From positions 1,302,001 through 1,366,000 of the forward strand of contig CAWCAC010000002.1 in the NCBI GenBank assembly GCA_963793415.1: a stretch of 64,000 bases of DNA. The letters are read 5' to 3'. Within the stretch, counting starts at the first letter, position 1. Every line of letters begins with the position of its first letter. Source of the stretch: CAXMST01 sp963793415 (GTDB taxonomy: Bacteria > Actinomycetota > Thermoleophilia > Solirubrobacterales > 70-9). A model generated the notes under the pieces. That model ran no database searches, had not been told where the DNA came from, and saw nothing but the letters and a program-made list of their open reading frames with translations. Both the position numbers and the translations under genes were made by a program. This document shows positions 40,075 to 48,595 of this stretch, in pieces.

Positions 40075-42282
40075 ATGCGCGCGCTCGCTCGGGCCTGTGT
40101 CCGTCATCGCCGGATCACCTTCCTCGCCTGGGTCGCGGCGCTGATCGTCTGCGTGATGGCGGCGAGCGCCGCCGGCGAAGACTTCTCGACCAACTTCACA
40201 CTGCCCGAGTCCGACTCGCAACAGGCGCAGGAGCTGCTCGAGAACGAGTTCCCGCAGGCCTCCGGCGACGAGATCCAGGTCGTCCTGCAGGCCCGCGAGG
40301 GCACCCTCGACGACCACCCCGAAGACGTGACCAGGGTGCTCCGCGACGTCGTCGCGGTCGACGGCATCGAATCCGCGAGCTCGCCGCTGGAGCCGAACGG
40401 CGTCATCTCCGAGGACGGCACGATCGGCCTCGCGACGGCGCAGCTCAGCGGCCGCAGCTTCGACGTCGACGCCGAGACGATCGAGGCCCTGCTCGAGATC
40501 CGCGAGGCGGAGGCGGACGACGCCGCCGGCCCGGTCCGGGTCGAGTTCGGAGGCGACGCGGTCCGCAACGAGCAGCAGGGGGAGGGCGGTTCCGCCGAGA
40601 TGATCGGCCTGCTCGCCGCGATCGTCGTGCTGCTGATCATGTTCGGCTCGGTCGTCGCGATGGGCCTGCCGGTGCTGACCGCGGTGATCGCGCTCGGCGT
40701 CGCCCTCAGCCTCGTGACGTTGCTGACCCATCTGATGGACACCGCCGACTTCGCCCCGCAGCTCGCGGCGATGATCGGCCTCGGCGTCGGCATCGACTAC
40801 GCGCTGTTCATCGTCACCCGCTTCCGCGCCGGCCTTCGGGCCGGTCTCGAGCCCGACGAGGCGGTGATGATCGCGATGGACACCGCCGGCCGCGCCGTGC
40901 TCTTCGCCGGCGCGACCGTCTGCGTCGCCCTGCTCGGCCTGTTCGCCGTCGGCATCGACTTCCTCTACGGGCCCGCCGTCGCCTCGGCCCTGGCGGTGCT
41001 GGTGACGATGTTCGCGGCGCTGACCCTGCTGCCCGCGATGCTGAGCAAGGTCGGGTCCCGGATCGACCGGCTCCGCGTACCGGGCACGAAGGGCTCGAGC
41101 GGCGAGGAGGGGCGCCTCTGGTCGCGCTGGAGCCTCGCGATCCAGCGCCGCCCCTGGACCGCGACGCTCGTCTCCCTCGCGATCCTGATCGCGCTCGCGA
41201 TCCCCGTCCTCTCGATGGAGATCGGCAACGCCGACGCCGGTACCGACGGCACCGACACGACCACGCGCCAGGCCTACGACCTGCTCGCCGAGGGCTTCGG
41301 CCCGGGCTTCAACGGCCCGCTGCTCGTCGTCGCCGACATCGGCGGCGACCCGCAAGGCGGCGAAGGGACGATCGACGAGCTGCGCCAGGCCGTCGACGAG
41401 ACCGAGGGCATCTCCGCGACGACGCCACCGGTCGCCAGCGAGAACGGGCAGGTGTACGTGATCCGGGCGTTCCCGACGACCGGCCCACAGGAGCAGGAGA
41501 CCCGGGCGCTCGTCGACCGGATCCGCGACGAGACGCTTGATCCGTTCGACGCCGAGGCCGGGATCGAGTCGCACCTCGGCGGCGAGGCCGCGATCACCGA
41601 CGACTTCTCGACCTACGTTGCCGGCAAGCTGCCGCTCTTCATCGGCGTCGTCATCGTGCTCAGCGCGCTGCTGCTGCTCGTCGCCTTCCGCTCGGTGCTG
41701 GTGCCGCTCAAGGCCGTGCTGATGAACGTGCTCAGCATCGGCGCCGCCTTCGGCCTCGTCGTCGCAATCTTCCAGTTTGGCTGGGGCAACGAGCTGATCG
41801 GGATCTCTGACACGGCGCCGATCGCCGCCTTCCTGCCGGTGATGGTCTTCGCGATCGTCTTCGGCCTCTCGATGGACTACGAGGTCTTCCTGATGTCGCG
41901 GGTGCACGAGGAGTGGGAGCGCAGGGGGGACGCCTCCGGCGCCGTCCAGCACGGCCTCGCCAGCACCGGCCGCGTGATCACCGCGGCGGCGACGATCATG
42001 ATCTGCGTCTTCGGCTCGTTCGCGCTCGGCGGCGACCTGATCATCAAGCTGTTCGGCGTCGGCCTCGCGGCTGCGATCGCGATCGACGCCTTCCTGATCC
42101 GCAGCCTGCTCGTGCCGGCGATCATGGAGCTGCTCGGTGCCCGCGCCTGGTGGCTCCCCGGCTGGCTCGACCGGATCATCCCGCGGGTCCGGATCGAGTC
42201 CGACGATCCCACCGCTGCGGTCGTCGAGGCGAGCGAGGACCCGATCGACGAGGCCGACCCCCCGCGTCAGCCCGTCGCCTAG
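40075..42282 (+). CDS. MMPL/RND-family transporter
   Basis: This 735-residue integral membrane protein is built as two repeats, each with one helix, a large outside domain and a bundle of five helices. GLGVGIDYALFIVTRFRAGL and FGLSMDYEVFLMSRVHEEW are the paired MMPL signatures with the proton-relay Asp-Tyr pairs. The N-terminus ACVRHRRITFLAWVAALI is standard. It lacks the long C-terminal tail of mycobacterial MmpL3. Such proteins export lipids or hydrophobic compounds using the proton gradient. No lipid biosynthesis gene lies beside it. Confidence 0.94.
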   Translation: MRALARACVRHRRITFLAWVAALIVCVMAASAAGEDFSTNFTLPESDSQQAQELLENEFPQASGDEIQVVLQAREGTLDDHPEDVTRVLRDVVAVDGIESASSPLEPNGVISEDGTIGLATAQLSGRSFDVDAETIEALLEIREAEADDAAGPVRVEFGGDAVRNEQQGEGGSAEMIGLLAAIVVLLIMFGSVVAMGLPVLTAVIALGVALSLVTLLTHLMDTADFAPQLAAMIGLGVGIDYALFIVTRFRAGLRAGLEPDEAVMIAMDTAGRAVLFAGATVCVALLGLFAVGIDFLYGPAVASALAVLVTMFAALTLLPAMLSKVGSRIDRLRVPGTKGSSGEEGRLWSRWSLAIQRRPWTATLVSLAILIALAIPVLSMEIGNADAGTDGTDTTTRQAYDLLAEGFGPGFNGPLLVVADIGGDPQGGEGTIDELRQAVDETEGISATTPPVASENGQVYVIRAFPTTGPQEQETRALVDRIRDETLDPFDAEAGIESHLGGEAAITDDFSTYVAGKLPLFIGVVIVLSALLLLVAFRSVLVPLKAVLMNVLSIGAAFGLVVAIFQFGWGNELIGISDTAPIAAFLPVMVFAIVFGLSMDYEVFLMSRVHEEWERRGDASGAVQHGLASTGRVITAAATIMICVFGSFALGGDLIIKLFGVGLAAAIAIDAFLIRSLLVPAIMELLGARAWWLPGWLDRIIPRVRIESDDPTAAVVEASEDPIDEADPPRQPVA

Positions 42283-42341
42283 CCGGCCGCTCGGTACGGC
42301 AGACGTCCCCCGGCGCCCGCGCCTCCGCCTCGTCGCGTCGC

Positions 42342-42390
42342 GCAACCATCGGTTGCACTTCTGTGCAATGATGTGCAACCAGAGGTTGCA
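42342..42390 (+). promoter_or_regulatory. Two palindromic operators for the ArsR operon
   Basis: GCAACC-ATC-GGTTGC (42342-42356) and TGCAACC-AGA-GGTTGCA (42374-42390) are matching palindromes whose centres are 33 bp apart, about three helical turns. They lie just before the SRPBCC-ArsR-DUF899 operon, the natural place for the ArsR protein to bind and repress its own operon. TGCA-CTTCTG-TGCA lies between them. Confidence 0.7.
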
Positions 42391-42432
42391 GATAGCGAAA
42401 GCGGAACAAGCAGGCGCAGGAGGCAGAAGCAG

Positions 42433-42882
42433 TTGATTCCCGACCGGATAGAACGAGAGACAGTCATCGACGCACCGCGCGAGGTCGTCTGGGAGGTGAT
42501 CACCGATCCCGCCCACGTCGCCAACTGGTTCGCCGACGAGGTCGAGCTCGAGGCCGCGCCGGGTGCGCCCGGCGCGCTCATCTTCCACGGCCACGGCACG
42601 AGCCGGATCCAGGTCGAGCGGGCCGAGCGCCCGCGCCTGTTCTCGTGGCGCTGGAGCCAGGTCGACGGCGAGGAGCCGGGCACCGGCAACTCGACGCTGG
42701 TCGAGTTCACGCTGACCGATGAGGACGGGCGCACCCGGCTCGTGATCGCCGAGAGCGGCATCCTCGAGATCGACTGGGACGAGGAGCGCAAGCGCGCCTT
42801 CCTCGAAGACCATGCGGGAGGCTGGGAGCACCATCTCGGCAGGATCGGCCCGTACGCGGCGCAGGTGGCGGCGACCCGATGA
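42433..42882 (+). CDS. SRPBCC/AHSA1-family protein
   Basis: This 149-residue START-like protein begins RIERETVIDAPREVVWEVITDPAHVANWF, the hallmark of the AHSA1/SRPBCC superfamily, and ends with GGWEHHLGRI. Members bind hydrophobic ligands. A TTG at 42433 is taken as start because AGGAGG lies at the right distance, although the frame is open from a GTG at 42373 that falls within the second operator. SRPBCC proteins are often encoded next to ArsR repressors, as here, where the stop overlaps the ArsR start (ATGA). Confidence 0.85.
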   Translation: MIPDRIERETVIDAPREVVWEVITDPAHVANWFADEVELEAAPGAPGALIFHGHGTSRIQVERAERPRLFSWRWSQVDGEEPGTGNSTLVEFTLTDEDGRTRLVIAESGILEIDWDEERKRAFLEDHAGGWEHHLGRIGPYAAQVAATR

Positions 42883-43268
42883 CCGCCGTGGCCGAGCGCT
42901 CCGAGCAGCTCTGGGCTGCGATCGGCGAGCCGACCAGGCGCCGGATCGTCGACCTGCTGCTTGACGACGGCGACGCCAGCGCCAGCGCGCTCGCGGACCG
43001 GATGCCGGTCACCCGGCAGGCGGTCGCCAAGCACCTGACGGTGCTCGAGCGGGCCGGTCTCGTGAGCGGCTCCCGCCACGGGCGCGAGGTCCTGTGGACG
43101 GTGCGCGCCGGGGCCCTCGACGAGGCGACCGCGGAGATCAGCCGGATCGCGGCCCGCTGGGACCGTCGCCTCGGCCGGATCAAGGAGATCGCCGAGGCGA
43201 TCCACGCCGAGCGCTCGAAGACCGACGAAGACGACGAACACGGAAACGAACAGGAGGCAGGAACATGA
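42879..43268 (+). CDS. ArsR-family transcriptional repressor
   Basis: This is a 129-residue winged-helix repressor. EQLWAAIGEPTRRRIVDLLL, ALADRMPVTRQAVAKHLTVLERAGLVSG and GREVLWTVRAGAL are the standard ArsR HTH and wing. No metal-binding Cys cluster is seen, so it is the non-metal type found with AHSA1 proteins. Both ends overlap the neighbours by 4 bases. It probably binds the two palindromes at 42342-42390 and regulates itself. The inducing signal is unknown. Confidence 0.93.
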   Translation: MTAVAERSEQLWAAIGEPTRRRIVDLLLDDGDASASALADRMPVTRQAVAKHLTVLERAGLVSGSRHGREVLWTVRAGALDEATAEISRIAARWDRRLGRIKEIAEAIHAERSKTDEDDEHGNEQEAGT

Positions 43269-43990
43269 ACGACGAAGCGAACGAGAACCGAGCAGGGGCG
43301 GCGATCGAGCTACCCCCGATCGTCCCGGTGGAGGAATGGCAGGCGGCGCGCGAGGCGATCCTGGTCAAGGAGAAGGAGATGACCCACGCCCGCGACGCGC
43401 TCGCGGCCGAGCGGCGGCGGATGCCGCGGATGGCGGTCGACAAGGACTACGCCTTCGAGGGCCCGGACGGTCGCGCCAGCCTGCTCGACCTGTTCGAGGG
43501 GCGCCGGCAGCTGATCGTCTACCGGTTCTTCTACGAGCCCGGCGTCCACGGCTGGCCCGAAGGAGGCTGTCCCGGCTGCTCGTGGATCGCCGATCAGATC
43601 ACCCACCCCGCCCATCTCAATGCGCGCGACACGACGATCGTCCTCGTCTCCCGGGCGCCGCAGACCGACATCGAGCGGCTCAAGGCGCGGATGGGCTGGG
43701 AGCAGATCCCCTGGTACACGATCACCGACGATTTCGACGCCGACTTCGGGGTCGGTGAGTGGCACGGGACGAACGTCTTCTTCCGGGACGGCGCCGGCGT
43801 CTCCCGCAGCTACTTCGTCGACGGCCGCGGCGACGAGGCGCTCGGCAGTCTCTGGAGCTACCTGGACATCACGCCGCTGGGTCGCCAGGAGGAGTGGGAG
43901 GACTCGCCCGAGGGCTACCCGCAGAGCACGAACGGCTCCTGGGTCAAGCGCCATGACGAGTACGAGGCGCCCGTCACGGCGCAGACGTGA
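43265..43990 (+). CDS. DUF899 thioredoxin-like protein
   Basis: This 241-residue protein of the DUF899 family has a thioredoxin-like fold. Hallmarks are VEEWQAAREAILVKEKEMTHARDALAAERRRMP (shown whole in the protein but here split for reading at KEKE), GRRQLIVYRFFYEPG, GCPGCSWIADQITHPAHLNARD with the CxxC-like GCPGCS, and the C-terminal WSYLDITPLGRQEEW. Members are usually encoded beside ArsR and AHSA1 genes. The function is not established; a redox or thiol role is inferred. Confidence 0.9.
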   Translation: MNDEANENRAGAAIELPPIVPVEEWQAAREAILVKEKEMTHARDALAAERRRMPRMAVDKDYAFEGPDGRASLLDLFEGRRQLIVYRFFYEPGVHGWPEGGCPGCSWIADQITHPAHLNARDTTIVLVSRAPQTDIERLKARMGWEQIPWYTITDDFDADFGVGEWHGTNVFFRDGAGVSRSYFVDGRGDEALGSLWSYLDITPLGRQEEWEDSPEGYPQSTNGSWVKRHDEYEAPVTAQT

Positions 43991-44142
43991 TCGCTGCACA
44001 CCTGGCGGGCATCCCGGTCGAGGAGCTGCTCCTCGCCGCGATGCCCGTCCTCGGCGTCGCCGGCACCGCGCTCGGCACCCGCTATTCGCCCTGGCGCCGG
44101 ATCGCGCTGCGAAGGATGCCGAAGGCCGGCTTGCGCGAGTAG
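43987..44142 (+). CDS. Small membrane protein, 51 residues
   Basis: A GTG overlaps the stop of the DUF899 gene (GTGA) and opens a 51-residue frame: a hydrophobic helix in HLAGIPVEELLLAAMPVLG followed by a short Ala/Gly stretch and a basic tail (RYSPWRRIALRRMPKAGLRE). The GIPVEELLL start is typical of small membrane proteins seen in actinobacterial operons, as far as I recall. Its 3' half overlaps the end of the broken glycosidase on the other strand. The role is unknown; coupling makes it part of the ArsR operon. Confidence 0.6.
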   Translation: MIAAHLAGIPVEELLLAAMPVLGVAGTALGTRYSPWRRIALRRMPKAGLRE

Positions 44143-45024
44143 TCGTCGCGCAGGACGCCGACCGCGTCGAACAGGTCGGTCCCGGACGAGCGATTGTCAC
44201 GCAGGTTGAAGTAACGGTAGTCGCTGATCCCGAGCTCGCCCGAGTAGGCGTGGAGCGAGCGCAGGGTCGAAGCCAGCGCCCGCCCGCCGGAACGCCGGCG
44301 TCGAGCGCGCGCCGATCTCCTCCCAGAACTGCCGGTCCGAGCTCGGGATCCAGCGCCACGCGAACGAGAAGCCGAGCTCGATGTCACCGCGGCCGATCCG
44401 GCGTAGCTCGCGATCAGCGGCGACCATCCCCTCGACCAGCGCCTGCCGGACGCCCTCGTAACTGCCGTCGGAGGTGTTGGGTGAGACATCGAAGTTGGCC
44501 TCGTTGGTGATCGAGAACGCGGTCACCGACGGGCGCCGGCCGAGGATCCGGACGGCGTCCCGGACGTACGCCTTCCAGGCCCGGATGTTTCCCTCGAGTC
44601 CCTCGGGCGGGTGGTAGCGGACCTGGAGCTCGGTCGAGAAGCCGGCCCGCGCATAGCGGTCGACGATCCGCGCGTAGCGGCGGATCCCGGCCTTGCCGTC
44701 TGCCCAGAACATCCGGTTCAGCCGCAGGGTCAGCTCGCGGCTGCGGGGCTCGAGCCGCTCTAGCGCGGCAAGGGTCGCCTCGCGGTCTTCCGGCAGCGGC
44801 TCGACCTGGACGCCGCCGACGCTGCCCGCCAGCAGCGGCGTGATCCCGAAGCCGACTCGGTGTGGAGGTGCGGTCGGTGGCGGGGGGTCGGCGGTCAGGC
44901 AGTCGCCTCCGGGTCCGGCGAGCGCCGGGGCCGATCCGGGCCAGGCGATGATCGTGGCCGCGGCTGCGGCCGCAGTCACCGCGGCGAGCGCCTGAAGCGG
45001 GCGCCTGCGCGGGGCCGCGGGCAT
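44082..45024 (-). pseudogene. Secreted glycosidase, broken by deletion and frameshift
   Basis: The first frame (45024 to about 44290) gives a signal peptide (ALAAVTAAAAAATIIAWP), then a clan GH-A glycosidase-like body with FSITNEANFDVSPN, where the acid/base Glu is expected, up to RQFWEEIGARSTPAF. Near 44275-44290, in a GGCGGGCGGGCG run, the frame changes. The other frame gives the typical end: LRSLHAYSGELGISDYRYFNLRDN then GVLRDDYSRKPAFGILR. The part with the nucleophile Glu (about 80 residues in relatives) is missing. So the protein cannot be active. An intact relative is at 24989-26134. Confidence 0.75.
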
Positions 45025-45026
45025 CC

Positions 45027-45488
45027 TCAGGCGCTCGGCCTCGAGCCCGGGATCGCGAGCAGGGTCGAGAGCCGCTGGGCGAGCATCACGTCGCCCTGCA
45101 TCTGCACCCGGCCGGCGAGATACGCCTGAGGCGCGTTGAGGATCCCGGTCGCAAGCTCCAGCAGGGTCGGGCGGTCGAGCCCGATCGTTGTGCGCGGCTC
45201 GGCAGTCTCCTCGCGGCGGATCCGAGCGGAGTGGGCCCGGCCGCCGCTGATCACCAGGTCCCAGGTCTCCTGTCGCTCAGTGCCGCTATCGACCTCCCAG
45301 CGGATCACCGCGTCGAGATCGGCGCCCTTCTCGGTGTCGAAGGCATTCGCCATGCCGGCGAAGATCTGAGCTGTGATCAGCCCGCCCGCGGGGCCGGTCA
45401 TCGCCCGCTCTCGCCGCTCGGGCGTCGCTCGCTGCGCCCACGACACGAACGCCTCGGCGATCCTCAGCTGCACCCGGCCCATCTTCAT
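45027..45488 (-). CDS. SCP2-like sterol-carrier-domain protein
   Basis: This 153-residue protein is an SCP2-type lipid-binding domain: GLITAQIFAGMANAFDTEKGAD, VIRWEVDSGTERQETWDLVI, PRTTIGLDRPTLLELATGILN and GRVQMQGDVMLAQRLSTL are typical segments, given here apart. An N-terminal helix RIAEAFVSWAQRATPERRERAM also looks coding. The start is uncertain: ATG 45488 covers that helix; ATG 45401 would give a shorter domain. No ribosome site is obvious. The gene ends two bases before the broken glycosidase start. Divergent from the amidase. Confidence 0.78.
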   Translation of the reverse strand: MKMGRVQLRIAEAFVSWAQRATPERRERAMTGPAGGLITAQIFAGMANAFDTEKGADLDAVIRWEVDSGTERQETWDLVISGGRAHSARIRREETAEPRTTIGLDRPTLLELATGILNAPQAYLAGRVQMQGDVMLAQRLSTLLAIPGSRPSA

Positions 45489-45544
45489 CCCGGGCAAATG
45501 GAAGCAGGTGGAGGCGACCGGGGCAACCGCCGCCGCCGCCGCTC

Positions 45545-45557
45545 TAGGCTCCGCGGC
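45545..45557 (+). promoter_or_regulatory. Leaderless -10 element for the amidase
   Basis: TAGGCT at 45545-45550 lies seven bases before the ATG at 45558, the spacing of a leaderless promoter. The same hexamer occurs at this spacing before the genes at 48596 and 61660. Confidence 0.5.
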
Positions 45558-46985
45558 ATGGCAACCGGTGAGATCACGAGCGACCGAGCCCTGCCCGACG
45601 GGCTCGGCGCCCAGGCGGCGATGCTCGCCGACGGCGTCGTCTCCTCGGCCGAGCTCGTCACCGCCACGATCGAGGCGCTCGAGGCGGCGCAGCCGGTGCT
45701 CGGCGCCTGCCGGACGATCCGCGGCGAGAGGGCGTTGCGCGAGGCCTTGGCCGCCGACGAGCGGCTGGCCGCCGGCGAGCGGGCGCCGTTGCTCGGCGTC
45801 CCGGTCGCGGTCAAGGACGACACCGACGTCGCCGGCGAGAGCACCAACTTCGGCTGCGTCGGCGAGTTCCCGCCACGCGCCAACGACGCCGAACTGGTCC
45901 GCCGACTGCGCGCCGCCGGCGCCGTGATCGTCGCCAAGACGAACACGCCCGAGTTCGGCCAGTGGCCGTTCACCGAGGGCGAGGGCTGCGGAATCACCCG
46001 CAACCCGTGGAACTCCGCCCACACTCCGGGCGGCTCCTCGGGCGGCTCCGCCGCGATCGTCGCTGCCGGCCTGCTCGGGGCCGCGGTCGGTTCCGACGGC
46101 GCCGGCTCGATCAGGATCCCCGCTTCCTGGACCGGGCTTGTCGGCGTCAAGCCGCAGCGCGGGCGCGTCTCGACCTGGCCCGACCCCGAGGCCTTCAACG
46201 GCCTCACCTGCAACGGACCTCTTGCTCGGACCACCGCTGACGCCGCGCTGCTGCTCGACGCGATCACCGGCAACCACCCCGGCGACCTGCACAAGCCGCC
46301 GCGTCCGTCCGAGCCGTTCGCGGCCGCGGTCGAGCGGCGGCCCGCCCGCCTGCGGATCGGGCTCTCGCTGGAGCCGCCATTCAGCGGCATGCCGGCGAAG
46401 CTGGAGCCGGCCGTGCGCGAGCGGACCGAGGCGCTGGCGCGGACGCTCGAGTCGCTCGGCCACGCCGTCGAGCCGCACGAGCCCCGCTACGGACTGGTCG
46501 GCTTCTCGTTCGTCCCCCGCGGCAGCAACGGCGTCGCCCAGTGGGAGCAGCGGGTGCCGGACGCCGAGCTGCTCGACCACCGCACCCGCAGCGGCGCCCG
46601 CACCGGCCGCATCCTCGGCGGGCCGGTGCTGACACTGGCCCGCGCCGCCGAGCGGCTGTTCCAGCGCCGGATCGGGGCCGGCTTCGAGGACTTCGACGTG
46701 ATCATCGCCCCGACGACCGCGAAGCCGCCGCCCGAGATCGGCGCGATCGAGGGGCTCTCCGAGTTCGAGACCGACCGCGTCGTCGTCGGCGCCTGCCCGT
46801 TCGCCTGGCCCTGGAACGTGCTCGGCTGGCCTGCGGTCAGCGTCCCGGCGGGCCTCGTCGACGGCCTACCCGTCGGCACCCAGCTGCTCGGCTCCGAGGG
46901 CTCGGAGCCGCTTTTGCTCGCGCTCGCCGCCGAGCTCGAGGACGAGCTGCGCTGGTACGAGCAGCGCCCGCCGGGCTTCATCTAG
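45558..46985 (+). CDS. Amidase-signature hydrolase
   Basis: This 475-residue enzyme of the amidase-signature family has a Ser-cisSer-Lys triad: Lys in LLGVPVAVKDDTD, cis-Ser in HTPGGSSGGSAAIVAAG and the nucleophilic Ser in GSDGAGSIRIPASW. The family end AWPWNVLGWPAVSVPAGLVDGLPVGTQLLG is complete (shown as separate motifs AWPWNVLGWPAVSVPAG and VDGLPVGTQLLG). It hydrolyses amides; a 6-aminohexanoate-cyclic-dimer-hydrolase-like or general amidase role is possible. No GatB or GatC gene is adjacent, so it is not assigned to tRNA amidation. The start is leaderless by its promoter. Confidence 0.92.
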   Translation: MATGEITSDRALPDGLGAQAAMLADGVVSSAELVTATIEALEAAQPVLGACRTIRGERALREALAADERLAAGERAPLLGVPVAVKDDTDVAGESTNFGCVGEFPPRANDAELVRRLRAAGAVIVAKTNTPEFGQWPFTEGEGCGITRNPWNSAHTPGGSSGGSAAIVAAGLLGAAVGSDGAGSIRIPASWTGLVGVKPQRGRVSTWPDPEAFNGLTCNGPLARTTADAALLLDAITGNHPGDLHKPPRPSEPFAAAVERRPARLRIGLSLEPPFSGMPAKLEPAVRERTEALARTLESLGHAVEPHEPRYGLVGFSFVPRGSNGVAQWEQRVPDAELLDHRTRSGARTGRILGGPVLTLARAAERLFQRRIGAGFEDFDVIIAPTTAKPPPEIGAIEGLSEFETDRVVVGACPFAWPWNVLGWPAVSVPAGLVDGLPVGTQLLGSEGSEPLLLALAAELEDELRWYEQRPPGFI

Positions 46986-47185
46986 GGGGCGCTCGGAGCG
47001 ACGCCTGCTACGGTTCCCCCCGTCGGGTGATCCCATCGCCGCCATCTGAGGCAGGCGCGGACACCCGAGAGGTTCACTTCTTCGCATTCGCTATCCGGCG
47101 CATCGGGGCTTTCGAATCTCCCCCCAACGCCCACATATCCAGCGAGCCGCGCCTGCGGCTCAACGCTCAAAGGAGCCACACTTCC
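46986..47185 (+). promoter_or_regulatory. Leader of the DEAD-box helicase gene with hairpin before the ribosome site
   Basis: This is a 200-bp leader without a gene. GAGCCGC-GCCT-GCGGCTC (47144-47161) is a perfect 7-bp hairpin that ends 7 bases before AAAGGAG (47169-47175). It could modulate ribosome access, for example with temperature, as helicases of this type are often cold-induced. No clear promoter was found. Confidence 0.4.
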
Positions 47186-48581
47186 ATGTCCACTTCCTTC
47201 GCCGATCTCGGCGTATCCAGCCAGGTTGCCGACGCACTGCGCAGCCGAGGCATCACCGACCCGTTCCCGATCCAGCAGATGGTGCTCGAGGACGTCCTCG
47301 ACGGCCACGACTCGCTCGTCAAGTCGCCGACCGGATCGGGCAAGACGCTCGCCTTCGGCCTGCCGCTGATCGAGCGGATCGACTCCAACGGCCCACGGCC
47401 GGCGGCGCTCGTGCTTGCGCCGACCCGCGAGCTCGCGAGCCAGATCGTCGACGAGCTCGACTCGCTCTGCCACGCCCGGGCCTTGAAGATCGCCGCCGTC
47501 TACGGCGGCGTCGGCATCAACCCGCAGATCAAGGCCGTCCGCAAGGCGCACATCGTCGTCGCCACGCCCGGCCGTCTCGAGGACCTGATCCAGCGTCGCG
47601 CGATCGACCTCTCCAAGGTCCGCATGCTCGTCCTCGACGAGGCCGACCGGATGCTCGACATGGGCTTCCGCCCGCCCGTCGACCGGATCGTCTCGCTGCT
47701 GCCGCGCAAGCGCCAGACGCTGTTCTTCTCGGCGACCCTCGAGGGTCAGGCCGGCGAGATCGCCCGCGAGTACACCTATAAGCCCCGCGTCCACGACTAC
47801 GCGCCCGAGATCGAGGGCCCGACCGCGATCCAGCACGAGTTCGCGCTGATCGACTCGCAGGCCGGCAAGATCGGGGCGCTCGTCTCCGAGCTGACCGAGC
47901 ACGATCGCGGCCGCACGCTCGTCTTCGTCCGCACCAAGCGCGGCTGTGACCGGCTCGTCAAGAAGCTCGACCAGCAGGGGATCAAGTCGCTGGCGATGCA
48001 CGGCGACAAGAGCCAGGGTCAGCGTCAGAAGGCGCTCGCCCGCTTCGAGCGCGGCGACCTGATGACCCTGGTCGCGACCGATGTCGCCGCCCGTGGCATC
48101 GACGTCGCCGAGATCACCAACGTCGTCAACTTCGACATCCCCGAGGATCGCGAGACCTATACCCACCGCGTCGGCCGCACCGGTCGCGCCGGTGCCGAAG
48201 GTCACGCCCTCACGCTTCGTCCTCAACGACCAGCGCTCCGAGACGCGCGCGGTCGCCCGCGAGCTCGACCTGCTCCGCGAGTACGAGAAGGGCGTCGGCT
48301 CGGGCGGCGGCAGCGCCAACGGCAACTCCCGCCCGAACGGCTCCCGCCCACAGGGTGGAGGCAGCCGCAACGGCAACAAGCCCAAGGGCAAGGGTGGCAA
48401 GTCCCGCTCGGGCGGCTACAAGGGTCAGGGCGGCCAGGGCGGCGACTCGCGCAAGTCGCGCAGCGGCAAGCCGGCCTCCCGCAACGGGCGCCACGGCGGC
48501 CGCACGCACGAGAGCGGCGGCAAGACCCAGGGCTCGCGCAAGGCGCGTCCCGCCCGGGCCGGCCAGCAGCGCGGTCGGTAG
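47186..48581 (+). CDS. DEAD-box RNA helicase, with a one-base frameshift after motif VI
   Basis: This is a RhlE/CsdA-like helicase. Motifs in order: Q motif (FPIQQM), SPTGSGKT (I), PTRELA (Ia), TPGRL (Ib), VLDEADRMLDMGF (II, DEAD), FSATL (III), RGIDVAEITNVVNFD (V) and HRVGRTGRAG (VI). Just after it, near 48215, one extra base (probably a C in CACGCTTC) shifts the frame; the true end continues in the next frame as FVLNDQRSETRAVARELDLLREYEKGVG and a Gly/Ser/Asn/Lys-rich tail of about 100 residues. The core is intact, so this is a damaged gene or an assembly error. Without the shift correction the first frame runs on into the next gene. Confidence 0.85.
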
Positions 48582-48582
48582 A

Positions 48583-48595
48583 TAGGCTCCCCCGC
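48583..48595 (+). promoter_or_regulatory. Leaderless -10 element for the cupin gene
   Basis: TAGGCT (48583-48588) lies seven bases before the GTG start at 48596. This fits a leaderless transcript that begins right after the helicase stop. Confidence 0.45.

Noticed and set aside
40036..42834. 932-codon open frame on the minus strand
   Set aside because: It is antisense to the intact MMPL gene; its Asp/Gln/His/Arg-rich translation is the usual product of the complementary strand of GC-rich coding DNA.
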